NCBI GenBank assembly: GCA_964515555.1
Contig: CAZEVY010000051.1
Coordinates: 1-35,568 of the forward strand
Reading direction: 5' to 3'
Length of the DNA: 35,568 nucleotides
Source of the DNA: CAZEVY01 sp964515555
Lineage (GTDB): Bacteria; Acidobacteriota; Terriglobia; Bryobacterales; Bryobacteraceae
Below are positions 1 through 8,031 of the stretch, in pieces. The translations under genes and the position numbers were made by a program. Positions within the stretch are counted from its first letter, which is position 1. Each line of letters begins with the position of its first letter. The notes under the pieces were generated by a model that had not been told where the DNA came from, ran no database searches, and saw only the letters and a list, made by a program, of their open reading frames with translations.

Positions 1-1114
1 ACATGGTCGAGAGAGCCAGAATCTGCGAGTCGCTCGCCATGACGGCCGCCATGATGCCGGCGCCGAGGATGCCGGCCAGCCACAGGGGCGCGTAGTGCTC
101 CAGCATCAGGATGACGACGTCGTCGGCCGCCATACGCGCGCGGAGTTTCGCGCGCTCCTCCGGCGCCAGCGTAGCGCCCTCGCGGGCCAGTGTGGCGCGG
201 GCCTCCTGCTTGTCGCGGATTTTGGGGATATCGGTGGCGCGATTGGCGGCCACGCCCAAGTACACGCACGGCATCCAGATCGCCAGCAGGCACAGGGGAT
301 AGAACACGACGGTCTTGCGGAACTGCGCCGCGCGCTTCGCGGTCAGGCAGAAAATGCCGATGTGCGGAAAGGCGATCGCCGAGAGCGGAATCAGCGCATA
401 GCTGAAGTAGTACCAGGGCGAGATGCGCTCGCGCGAGAGCAGGTGCGCCGTGTCCGGCGAGGCCAGCAGCTCCTCCATCGCCGGCCCGAAGCCCGACATG
501 CCGCGGCCGATGACGGCGATCGCCGCCACCCCGAAGCTCAGGAACAGCAGCGTCTGGAAGGTGTTCACCCGCGCCGTGCCGCGCATGCCGCCGAAGAACA
601 CGTAGATCATGACGACCATCGCCACCACGCCGCCACCGAGCCAATAGGGGATCAGCCCGCCGCTAATGGTTCTTAGCGTCGTGCCGCCGCCCATCACGCC
701 GATGATGATGTAGGGGACCAGCAGCAACGCCTGCACCGCGAAGATGGCCGTGCCGATGTGGCCGCACTCCCAGCGGTCGCGGAACAACTGCACCATCGTG
801 ATGAACCCGTAGCGCTTGCCGAGCGCCCACAGTCGCGTGCCGAACAGGTACAGGCACAGCGGAATCACGATCGCCGAGGACGACGCCATCAGCGGGAAGG
901 TCACGACGCCGTTGTGGAAGGCATGGCCCGACGACCCCAGGATCGTGAAGGCCGTCATATTGGTGCCGAACAGCGAGAACAGGAAGACGAACTGACCGAG
1001 CGAGCGCCCCGCCAGGAAATAATCCTCGGCGCCGTGCGCCGTCTGGCGCCGCGCGAAGACGCCGATGTAGAGCACGACGGCGAGGTAGACCAGGATGGTG
1101 ATCGCCGGGATCAG
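1..1114 (-). CDS. Sodium:solute symporter family (SSS) transporter, partial
   Basis: Cation-coupled solute uptake in the inner membrane; the substrate cannot be told. About 371 residues are visible and the C-terminus runs off the window. The translation shows successive hydrophobic helices, an early AEDYFLAGRSLG stretch typical of SSS transporters (the 'DYFLAGR' motif near helix 1-2), then FLFSLFGTNMTAFTILGSSG and FFGGMRGTARVN, both characteristic of the family. A charged loop of about 40 residues precedes the last visible helices. The reading frame overlaps the stop of the DUF3311 gene and has no ATG, GTG or TTG at the right place. I place the start at CTG (1112-1114), seven bases after a GAGGGG Shine-Dalgarno sequence (1122-1127); the first GTG, 13 codons later, would cut away most of helix 1. 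Pairing of DUF3311 with SSS transporters is common. Family call is firm, start codon is inference. Confidence 0.85.
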   Translation of the reverse strand, partial: MIPAITILVYLAVVLYIGVFARRQTAHGAEDYFLAGRSLGQFVFLFSLFGTNMTAFTILGSSGHAFHNGVVTFPLMASSSAIVIPLCLYLFGTRLWALGKRYGFITMVQLFRDRWECGHIGTAIFAVQALLLVPYIIIGVMGGGTTLRTISGGLIPYWLGGGVVAMVVMIYVFFGGMRGTARVNTFQTLLFLSFGVAAIAVIGRGMSGFGPAMEELLASPDTAHLLSRERISPWYYFSYALIPLSAIAFPHIGIFCLTAKRAAQFRKTVVFYPLCLLAIWMPCVYLGVAANRATDIPKIRDKQEARATLAREGATLAPEERAKLRARMAADDVVILMLEHYAPLWLAGILGAGIMAAVMASDSQILALSTM

Positions 1115-1329
1115 GAGCGGTCCCCTCGGTCGTCGGATTCGAGGTCCTTCGGCCAGGCGTAGCGGACCAGCAGGTACATCAGCAGGCTTACCGCGAGGCA
1201 GTATCCGGCGTGGTAAACGAGCGCCGGCGGCAAGGCGAACCAAAGGGGTCGCGCCGCGCGCCACAGCCAGAAGTCCTGGTGCAGCAGGAAGAGAAGGACC
1301 GCGAGGGCGGCCAGCAGCGATCGGGTCAA
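1111..1329 (-). CDS. DUF3311 small membrane protein, partner of the SSS transporter
   Basis: A 72-residue protein with two hydrophobic helices (about residues 3-18 and 31-58) separated by a short HQDFWLWRAA segment, and a charged tail rich in Asp. The His/Asp/Trp pattern after helix 1 and the size fit DUF3311, a family almost always encoded just upstream of a sodium:solute symporter, as here. Its role is unknown; it may be an accessory subunit or assembly factor of the symporter. The start is TTG (ACC CGA follows), five bases after a TATCAT hexamer, so the message is probably leaderless. The stop codon overlaps the proposed CTG start of the symporter, so the two are translationally coupled. 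Confidence 0.8.
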   Translation of the reverse strand: MTRSLLAALAVLLFLLHQDFWLWRAARPLWFALPPALVYHAGYCLAVSLLMYLLVRYAWPKDLESDDRGDRS

Positions 1330-1334
1330 TTCGT

Positions 1335-1340
1335 ATGATA
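1335..1340 (-). promoter_or_regulatory. -10 hexamer TATCAT, leaderless start of the DUF3311 gene
   Basis: TATCAT on the minus strand ends five bases before the TTG start at 1329. No good -35 is seen. The spacing puts transcription initiation at or next to the start codon. Part of a pattern shared with at least six other genes of the window. Confidence 0.45.
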
Positions 1341-1354
1341 CAACGCGCCTGAGA

Positions 1355-4300
1355 TCACTCGACCGCGATCGGCGCGGCCACGCTGCGCTGGCCGAAGATT
1401 TCGATGGTCAGAGGCGCCGCGCCGTCTCTGGCGGCGACCGCCGGCATGGTCGCGTTGATCTGGTAGAGCCCCGCGAGTCCCGGCGTCAGACCCGAGAACG
1501 CGACCGCCGCCTCCACGCCGGCGATCGTCACCCGCGGCGTCTCCCGCGTCGGACGCAACGGCGACTCCGGCACGCGCGCTCCGGCGGCGATCGGCGGTTC
1601 GACCGCGCCGAGTCCCGAGCAGTAGATCACCAGCGAATCGCCGGCTCGCGCCGGTTCGGCGGGCGAGACCAGCCAGGACGCGCGGTCGCGCGTCGCCACC
1701 ACGATCGCGCGGCCCGATGCGGTGAACACGGCCGGCTGCGCGGGCCCCACCGCCACGGCCACAGGGTCCGAGTACGCTCCAGGCCGGTTGACGATGACCT
1801 GGTGAATCGTGTTGAGGTTGAGATCGTAGTGCGCGACCGCGTTGATCTGCCCGGGACTGGCGAACACCAGCGCCAGCGGACGACCGTTGACGATCACCTG
1901 CGATCCGCCGAGTCGCGTTGGCAGCGGCAGCGAGCCAGCCGAGTCGGTCAGACCATCTGTCAGATTCTGGCCGTAGACCGAGATCATCGCGCCTGGCCCG
2001 AGCGCCTGATACGACACGTTCGATGCCGCGCTGACGATGGCGTTAGGCGGCACGACGGGGCGTTCTTGCGTCGTGCGCAGGTCAGCCTGCACCTCGCGGT
2101 CGCCCGAGAGATTGCGCTCCGGGTCGCGAGCCTCGGCCTTGAGCACCACGGTCGAGCGCGCGGTGTCGCGATTGCGCCAGGTGCCGTGCCAGCGCCCGTC
2201 GCGTAGCGGCGTAAGGATCACGGGCGCATCGCCGTTGGAGAAGGACACGACGACATTGCCGGCCGTGAGCGGCGCGCCGCAATCGTCCTTGACGTCGAGC
2301 GCCATGGCCGAGGGCGCGCCGGCGGACGCGGTGGTCGCCTGGCCGACGGAGAGGAACGAAGGGACGAGACGCGATGGTGCGCAGCCATCTGCCGTACGGC
2401 CGGCGGCACGCGACTTGCCAGTGGCGGCTGCCGCCGGCGCCGACACATTAAACAGCAACCGCAGTGTCGCGACTGTGCCGTCGGAGAACTGCATTGTCAG
2501 ATTGTCGCGATAGGTTCCCGGCTGAGGGAACGGCGCCGGTTGCACGACGATGCGCGTCGGCTGCTGCGGCGATACCGTGGCGTCGCGCGGCAGGTGCTGG
2601 GCGCGCTGGAAGGTGACGGTGCGGAACGCGAGCGGCGAGCTGGCGAGGTTGTAGAGTTGCGCCTCGCTGGAGCTGGGCGCCATCGGACCGGCGGGGAACT
2701 CGAAGGTCAGCTCCTCGGGCTGGAAGACCGATCCCGGGTTCGATCCGGTGGGCAGAACGTCGAGCAGCACCGTCAGCACCTGTGGCGAGTTGGCCGATTG
2801 CGGCGCGTTGACGGTGACCAGGCCGTAGTATCGGCCGGGCGCGAGATTGGTTTGATTCACGCGCACCGCGACGGTCGGCACGACGTTCGCGGCGTTGGTG
2901 CTCCCCGACGCCGGCGTGACCGACAGCCAGTTTCCGCCCGAGATCGTGGAGGCGGTCACGCTCCAGGGCATGACGCCGTCGCCGATGTTGAGGATTCCGA
3001 ATTCCTGCGTCGGGACCACGCCGCCGCCCGCGACGGCGACGAACGAGAGTCCCGACTGCGAGAGCAGTACGGCGGTGTCGCGATCGCTGATCGTCATGGT
3101 GACGGGGATGGCGACCGTCCGGGTTCCCGCGCGCAGTGTAATCGTGCCCGAGTAAGTGCCGGCGGCTAGGCCCGAGGGATCGGCGCTGACGGTCAGGGGC
3201 TGCTGCGTCCGCGGGGTCACGTTTCCCTGGGTGGGCGTCGCCGTGAGCCAGGCGCCGCCAGATACCGTGGTCGCCTCGACGGTGAAGGGCAGCGGTCCGC
3301 CGCCGTTGTTGGATACGACGAGTATCTGGCTGCGGCGACGTCCGGCTCGCGGGAACGGGAAGAGCAGATGTTCCTTGTCGGCACGCAGCTCGGGAGGCAG
3401 CGCTTCGCCGACGGTGAAGGTGACGGGGATGGTGGTCTGCGAAGGCCGCGTGTCGTTGGTGATGATGAAAATCTCGCCGCGATATTCGCCGGGCGCCAGC
3501 GCGGCGGGATCGGCGATGACCTCGAGCAATCGCGGCGTCTGCCCCTCGACTGTGGGAGTCACTTCGAGCCATGGCTCGCCGGTCTCGGTGGTGACCACCA
3601 GTAGGAACGGCACTCCGGGAGCGCTGGCGACCATCGACAGCCGCTGCGGCGCGGCGAGCGGTCCCATCGAGCGGGCCGCGAAAGCGAAGCGCGTCGCGTT
3701 GAGCTGGAGCACGGGGGGATCGGCGAGGATCTTGCGGACGCGGCCGCTCTGCGGCTGCGTGAAGTAACCGTTACCCGCGGCGTCGCGCGCGATAGCCCCG
3801 ACGTCGCCGAAGAAGACGGTACCGATGGCGCCGTTGGGATAGACCACCCGCACGGCGTTCGGTTCGGCGATATACAGGATGTCGCCGATCATCACCGCGT
3901 CGGTGGGAGTCGCGAGACTCGCGTTGACGGCCTGGGCGCCATCGCCGGAGTGTGTGTTCTCGCCATTGCCGGCGACGGTGGTGATGGTCCCGTCGGGCGC
4001 TATGCGGCGGACGCGGAAGTTGGCGAGGTCGGCGATGTAGACGTTGCCGGCGGAGTCGACGCTGACGCTGTTCAGCCCCCGGAAGGTGGCGGCGGTGGCC
4101 GGTCCGTTGTCGCCCGAGAAGCCGATTTGGCCGGTCCCGGCGAACGTCGTAATGACGCCCTGTGGGGAGACCTTGCGGATTTTGTTGGCCGGGGAATCGG
4201 CGATGAGGAGGTTGCCGGCGGCGTCGAAGGCGAGGCCCTGGGGCGCGACCAGCGAGGCCGCCGCCGCCGGTCCGCCGTCCCCGCCTGAGGACGACTGCCC

Positions 4301-5656
4301 GTTGCCCGCGAAGGCGCTGATGAGTCCCGCCGGCGTAACTCTGCGCACAACGGCGTTGCCCTGGTCGGCGATGTACAGGTTCCCGCCGCTATCGACAGCG
4401 ACGCCCCGAGGGTTGTTGAGACGCGCCGCCGTCGCCGGGCCGCCGTCTCCCGAGAATCCTGCCGCGCCTGTTCCGGCCACGACTTCCAACCGCCCCGAGG
4501 CGGTAATGCGCCGGACGCGGTGGTCGAGGTCAGCGAAATAGACGCTCCCCTGGGCGTCCACGGCGATTCCACCGAAGGGGCGGACGTTGGCGCTGGTCGC
4601 CGCCACGCCGTCCTCGGAAACCCGAAACCCGCCATTGCCAGCGATCGTCGTGACGATGGTGCTGGGAGCGACGCGACGCACCCGATTCGCGAATACATCG
4701 GAAATGAGAATGTTCCCCGACCCGTCGACGGCGAAATCGGACACGCTGATAGCCGCGGCCGTCGCCGGACCGCCGTCGCCCGAGTAGCCGCGATTGCCGG
4801 TGCCGGCAATCCGTCCCAGGGTCCCGTCCGGACGCAGGCGGTCGATGCTGAAGAGGGAGCCGATCAGGAGATTCCCCCCGGAGTCGAATCCGAGACTGCT
4901 CGGGTTGTTCGGTCCGGACAGCCGCAGCAGAGTGACGATCGTGCCACCGGTGATCTTCCTGATTCCACCGGACGCCTCGACGACGAGCAGGTTCCCAGAC
5001 GGGTCGAACTTGAGATGGAAGGGACTGTTCAGCGAGGCAGTTGTGGCCGGGCCGCCGTCGCCGCCCCCGCCAGGGAGCCCGTTTCCGGCAACCGTGGTGA
5101 TCACGCCCGCCCTGTCCACCTTGCGGACGCGCATGTCCGAGTTATCGGCGATATAGAGGTTTCCGTCCCCGTCGAACGTCAATCCAACAGGAGTACGCAG
5201 TCTGGCTTGGGTGGCGGGTCCGCCGTCGCCGAGTTCAGTGGCGCCCAGCCGGCCGGCGATCGTCGTGATGATGCCGTCCGCGGAGACCTTGCGCACGACA
5301 GCGAAACTCGCGTCCGCGATGTACAGGTTCTCCTGCGCGTCCATGGCGAGGCCGATGGGTGACACCATGGACGCACGTGTTGCTTCGCCCCCGTCGCCCG
5401 AATAGCCGGAAAGTCCGTTGCCAGCCACGACGGTCAGCCGGCCGCCAGCCGAAATCCGGACGACGATGTGGTTGGACTGATCGCAGACGATGACGTTTCC
5501 GCGATTGTCGGCCACAATTCCCGTGACTTGGCCGAGCGGCGCCAACGTAGCCGGTAGCGGCGTCGCCGGAAAGAGCCAGTCGGTTCCCGCAATGGTGGTG
5601 ATGAAACCTTGGGCGTAAGCGGCGGCAGTCCCAGCCAGCAACAGGAACGAACGCAT
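1355..5656 (-). CDS. Exported NHL-repeat / BACON-like protein with Solibacter-type C-terminal domain
   Basis: About 1433 residues. A signal peptide (MRSFLLLAGTAAAYA then QG) opens the protein. About eleven NHL repeats follow over residues 20-640, each about 57 residues with the pattern SGDGGPAT..L..P.GVAVD..GNLYIAD...VRRV...G.I.TVAGNG, probably forming two beta-propellers. Four BACON-like immunoglobulin modules (roughly 650-1070) carry signatures such as WL.VTP and L.PG.Y.G.I. The last 230 residues (from IVSAASNVSYQALGPG to the end) match the TIGR03437 domain known from Solibacter, including GLYQINATMP. The protein is exported, with a likely role in surface carbohydrate or protein binding; no catalytic residues are recognised. 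A GTG nine codons upstream (5683) is in frame, but the ATG at 5656 gives a normal signal peptide and sits seven bases after a -10 box. Divergent from the deacetylase gene. Confidence 0.88.
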   Translation of the reverse strand: MRSFLLLAGTAAAYAQGFITTIAGTDWLFPATPLPATLAPLGQVTGIVADNRGNVIVCDQSNHIVVRISAGGRLTVVAGNGLSGYSGDGGEATRASMVSPIGLAMDAQENLYIADASFAVVRKVSADGIITTIAGRLGATELGDGGPATQARLRTPVGLTFDGDGNLYIADNSDMRVRKVDRAGVITTVAGNGLPGGGGDGGPATTASLNSPFHLKFDPSGNLLVVEASGGIRKITGGTIVTLLRLSGPNNPSSLGFDSGGNLLIGSLFSIDRLRPDGTLGRIAGTGNRGYSGDGGPATAAAISVSDFAVDGSGNILISDVFANRVRRVAPSTIVTTIAGNGGFRVSEDGVAATSANVRPFGGIAVDAQGSVYFADLDHRVRRITASGRLEVVAGTGAAGFSGDGGPATAARLNNPRGVAVDSGGNLYIADQGNAVVRRVTPAGLISAFAGNGQSSSGGDGGPAAAASLVAPQGLAFDAAGNLLIADSPANKIRKVSPQGVITTFAGTGQIGFSGDNGPATAATFRGLNSVSVDSAGNVYIADLANFRVRRIAPDGTITTVAGNGENTHSGDGAQAVNASLATPTDAVMIGDILYIAEPNAVRVVYPNGAIGTVFFGDVGAIARDAAGNGYFTQPQSGRVRKILADPPVLQLNATRFAFAARSMGPLAAPQRLSMVASAPGVPFLLVVTTETGEPWLEVTPTVEGQTPRLLEVIADPAALAPGEYRGEIFIITNDTRPSQTTIPVTFTVGEALPPELRADKEHLLFPFPRAGRRRSQILVVSNNGGGPLPFTVEATTVSGGAWLTATPTQGNVTPRTQQPLTVSADPSGLAAGTYSGTITLRAGTRTVAIPVTMTISDRDTAVLLSQSGLSFVAVAGGGVVPTQEFGILNIGDGVMPWSVTASTISGGNWLSVTPASGSTNAANVVPTVAVRVNQTNLAPGRYYGLVTVNAPQSANSPQVLTVLLDVLPTGSNPGSVFQPEELTFEFPAGPMAPSSSEAQLYNLASSPLAFRTVTFQRAQHLPRDATVSPQQPTRIVVQPAPFPQPGTYRDNLTMQFSDGTVATLRLLFNVSAPAAAATGKSRAAGRTADGCAPSRLVPSFLSVGQATTASAGAPSAMALDVKDDCGAPLTAGNVVVSFSNGDAPVILTPLRDGRWHGTWRNRDTARSTVVLKAEARDPERNLSGDREVQADLRTTQERPVVPPNAIVSAASNVSYQALGPGAMISVYGQNLTDGLTDSAGSLPLPTRLGGSQVIVNGRPLALVFASPGQINAVAHYDLNLNTIHQVIVNRPGAYSDPVAVAVGPAQPAVFTASGRAIVVATRDRASWLVSPAEPARAGDSLVIYCSGLGAVEPPIAAGARVPESPLRPTRETPRVTIAGVEAAVAFSGLTPGLAGLYQINATMPAVAARDGAAPLTIEIFGQRSVAAPIAVE

Positions 5657-5663
5657 CTTTTCA

Positions 5664-5669
5664 ATGCTA
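5664..5669 (-). promoter_or_regulatory. -10 hexamer TAGCAT of the NHL/BACON gene
   Basis: TAGCAT on the minus strand ends seven bases before the ATG at 5656. It supports that ATG over the upstream GTG at 5683, which would lie upstream of the transcription start. No clear -35. Confidence 0.4.
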
Positions 5670-5708
5670 TTACGCGCCACCACGCGATGGCGGATCTCGG
5701 CCCTGTGC

Positions 5709-5714
5709 TAGAAT
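5709..5714 (+). promoter_or_regulatory. Extended -10 (TG-C-TAGAAT) of the deacetylase operon
   Basis: TGCTAGAAT at 5706-5714 is an extended -10 element; the hexamer ends eight bases before the ATG at 5723. No -35 match is seen, which extended -10 promoters can lack. Predicted transcription starts within about two bases of the ATG. Confidence 0.55.
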
Positions 5715-5722
5715 TCGCTCGA

Positions 5723-6421
5723 ATGGTGCTCGAAGCCATCGGCGCGGGCTGCGCCGCGACCGCTCTGGCGGCCTATGCCGTGCGCGGGCCGTCGACCTTC
5801 TTCGGGCCGTCCATCCGCCGCGGCCCATCCGGCCGCCGCGCCATCGCGCTCACCTTCGACGACGGGCCCAGCGAGTCCACCCCGGAACTGCTCGACATCC
5901 TCGACCGCCACAACGCCCGCGCCACGTTCTTCCAGTGCGGCATGCACGTCGAGCGGCTCCCCGCAATCGCCCGCGAGGTGGCGGCGCGGGGCCACGAGAT
6001 CGGCAATCATACGTGGTCCCATCCGCGCCTGTGGATGCGGTCGGCGCGCGGCATCGAGCGCGAGTTGACGACCGCCCAGGACGCCATCGAACAGGCCACC
6101 GGCGCCACCCCAAAGGTCTTCCGGCCGCCCTACGGGGAGCGTTGGTTCGGCCTCCACGACGCCGAGCGGCGGCTGGGCCTGACCGACGTGAAATGGACCG
6201 CCCTGGCCTGGGACTGGCGGCTCTCGGCCGATTCGATCGTCGGCCGGCTGCTCCGCGCGGCGGCCCCCGGGGCGATCCTGTGCCTGCACGACGGGCGCGA
6301 CGTCGCCGTCCGGCCCGACATCGGCGCGACGATCGAGGCCGTCCGGCGCCTCGTGCCGTCGCTTGCCGCCCAGGGCTACCGCTTCGAAACCGTCAGCGAG
6401 ATTCTATGTCCGACGAGCTGA
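5723..6421 (+). CDS. Polysaccharide deacetylase (NodB homology domain, CE4), membrane-anchored
   Basis: Predicted metal-dependent removal of N- or O-acetyl groups from a glycan. About 232 residues. An N-terminal hydrophobic segment (residues 2-20) is a membrane anchor or signal. The CE4 motifs are all present: TFDDGP (44-49, with D46 as base and D47 as metal ligand), NHTWSHP (95-101, metal ligands H96 and H100), RPPYG (134-138), a Trp/Asp motif in AWDW, and LHDG (catalytic His). The start at 5723 is chosen because a -10 element sits directly before it and because residues upstream are unlike the family. The last 16 bases overlap the acyl carrier protein gene, so the two are co-translated. Family and activity class are firm. 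The substrate is unknown; chitin-like oligomers, peptidoglycan or a capsular glycan are all possible. Confidence 0.88.
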   Translation: MVLEAIGAGCAATALAAYAVRGPSTFFGPSIRRGPSGRRAIALTFDDGPSESTPELLDILDRHNARATFFQCGMHVERLPAIAREVAARGHEIGNHTWSHPRLWMRSARGIERELTTAQDAIEQATGATPKVFRPPYGERWFGLHDAERRLGLTDVKWTALAWDWRLSADSIVGRLLRAAAPGAILCLHDGRDVAVRPDIGATIEAVRRLVPSLAAQGYRFETVSEILCPTS

Positions 6422-6663
6422 TCGGCCGCGTCATCGGGTGCATCGCGTCGACGCAGCACATCGCGGCCGAGAAAATCACCGTCGAGAGCACCTTCGAGGA
6501 GCTGGGCATCGACTCGCTCGACGGCATCAACATCCTGTTCGCGCTCGAAAACGAGTTCAACATCAGCATCCCGGATGACGCCGCGCGCGGCATCCGGACC
6601 GTACGGGAGATGGTCGAAGGCGTCGCCAAGCTGCTCGAGGGCGGCTCGCCGGCCGCCGCCTGA
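6406..6663 (+). CDS. Acyl carrier protein
   Basis: An 85-residue acidic protein carrying acyl chains on a phosphopantetheine arm. The attachment motif LGIDSLDGINI is clear, with Ser37 as the modified residue. The four-helix ACP layout is preserved (FEELGID, FALENEFNISIPDD, IRTVREMVEGV). The start lies inside the end of the deacetylase gene (16-base overlap) and the stop is three bases before the beta-ketoacyl synthase start. It therefore probably serves that synthase rather than the housekeeping fatty-acid pathway; none of fabD, fabG or fabH is nearby. Dedicated ACPs of this sort supply special acyl chains for lipo-oligosaccharides (NodF), lipid A or secondary lipids. Which one applies here is not shown by the sequence. 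Confidence 0.93.
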   Translation: MSDELIGRVIGCIASTQHIAAEKITVESTFEELGIDSLDGINILFALENEFNISIPDDAARGIRTVREMVEGVAKLLEGGSPAAA

Positions 6664-6666
6664 TTC

Positions 6667-7884
6667 ATGAGCGCCCGGCGCGTAGCGGTCACCGGCATGG
6701 GCGTGATCTCCGCGCTTGGGCACAATCGTCACGCCTTCTGGGAGGCGCTGCGCGAGGGCCGATCCGGCATCGGCCCGATCGCAACCATCGACGCCTCGCA
6801 GCTTCGATTTCCCAACGGCGCCGAGGTACGCGGCTTCGACCCAGCGGCGCACTTCATGGCCAAGGACGCCGACCTGCTCGACCCCTTCGCGCGCTTCGGC
6901 GTGGTGGCGGCGCGCGAGGCCATCGCCGATGCAGGCGTCGACTGGACCCCGGCGCTGCGGCGGCGCACGGCCATCGTCACCGGCTGCTGCGTCGGCGGCC
7001 AAGCCACCGAAGACATCGGCTTCGTCGATCTGTACCGCGAAAAGCGGGGCCGCGTGCATCCGCTGACGATTCCCAAGATCATGAGCAACGCCTGCGCCAG
7101 CTACCTCTCGATGGAGCTGGGCGTGACCGGTCCGGTGTACTCGGTGTCGACGGCCTGCTCCTCGTCGAATCACGCCATCGGGCAGGCGTTCCGCATGGTG
7201 CGCGACGGGGTCGCCGACGCCGCGGTGACGGGAGGCAGCGAGGCGCTGTTCAGCTTCGGGTTTCTCAAGGCGTGGGAGGCGATGCGCGTGGTGGCGCCCG
7301 ACACCTGCCGCCCGTTCTCGCGCGACCGCAAGGGTCTCATCCTCGGCGAGGGGGGCGCCATGCTGGTGCTGGAGCCGATGGAGGCGGCGCGCGCGCGGGG
7401 CGCCACGGTCTACGGCGAGATTCTGGGATTCGGCATGACGTCGGACGCGCACCACATCACGCAACCGTCGGTCGAGGGGCCGGCCGAGGCCATGCGGCAG
7501 GCGCTCGAGGAGGCCAGGCTGGCGCCGGAGAGGATCGGTTACATCAACGCCCACGGCACCGGGACGCCGGCCAACGACCTGACCGAGACGGCGGCCATCC
7601 GCGCGGTCTTCGGCGGGCACGCCGACCGGCTGGCGGTGAGCTCCACCAAGTCGATGCACGGGCACGCGCTGGGCGCGGCCGGGGCGCTGGAGGCGGTCGC
7701 GACCCTGCTCGCGCTGGGCGAGGGGATCCTGCCGCCGACGGCGAACTACCTGGGTCCCGACCCGGCCTGCGATCTCGACGTGATTCCGAACCAGGGCCGC
7801 ATCGCGCGGGTCGAGTGTGCGCTCTCGAATTCGTTCGCCTTCGGCGGGCTGAACGCCGTGGTGGCGTTCGGCGTGTCTTCCTGA
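6667..7884 (+). CDS. Beta-ketoacyl-ACP synthase II-type (KAS / FabF-like)
   Basis: Decarboxylative condensation of malonyl-ACP with an acyl chain. 405 residues, the normal length of FabF. The catalytic triad is complete: Cys164 in VSTACSSSNHAIG, His296 in NAHGTGTPANDLTE and His333 in KSMHGHALGAAG, with Lys328 in place. A glycine-rich C-terminal segment (NSFAFGGLNAVVAF) is typical. Starts three bases after the ACP stop and forms one operon with the ACP and the deacetylase. Because there are no other fatty-acid genes, this is probably a specialised synthase in the manner of NodE or of lipid-modifying clusters, not the primary FabF. The gene symbol is left empty for that reason. Confidence 0.92.
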   Translation: MSARRVAVTGMGVISALGHNRHAFWEALREGRSGIGPIATIDASQLRFPNGAEVRGFDPAAHFMAKDADLLDPFARFGVVAAREAIADAGVDWTPALRRRTAIVTGCCVGGQATEDIGFVDLYREKRGRVHPLTIPKIMSNACASYLSMELGVTGPVYSVSTACSSSNHAIGQAFRMVRDGVADAAVTGGSEALFSFGFLKAWEAMRVVAPDTCRPFSRDRKGLILGEGGAMLVLEPMEAARARGATVYGEILGFGMTSDAHHITQPSVEGPAEAMRQALEEARLAPERIGYINAHGTGTPANDLTETAAIRAVFGGHADRLAVSSTKSMHGHALGAAGALEAVATLLALGEGILPPTANYLGPDPACDLDVIPNQGRIARVECALSNSFAFGGLNAVVAFGVSS

Positions 7885-8031
7885 GGTTTCGCGGAGGCAG
7901 GTCGGCCAGGTAGGGCGATCCTGCGGCCTTCACGCATCGCTCCAACAAGCGAAGGCCGGCGCCCTCCGAAACACGCTTGCCGGGTAACACGACGCCGGGC
8001 TGGGATCGGGTGGAACCTTTTCAGACGGGCG
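7885..8031 (+). other. Intergenic region with a nested inverted repeat
   Basis: No gene is supported in these 147 bases. They can fold into a long hairpin: GTTTCG (7886-7891) pairs with CGAAAC (7967-7972), AGGGCG (7912-7917) with CGCCCT (7960-7965), and CGGCCTTC (7924-7931) with GAAGGCCG (7951-7958). There is no U-run, so it is not a standard intrinsic terminator. It could be a processed 3' structure, a small RNA or a degenerate intergenic repeat. Confidence 0.35.

Noticed and set aside
5723..7884. A Nod-factor pathway in this organism
   Set aside because: Only the NodB/F/E families are matched; NodA and NodC homologues are absent here and the families have many other uses.
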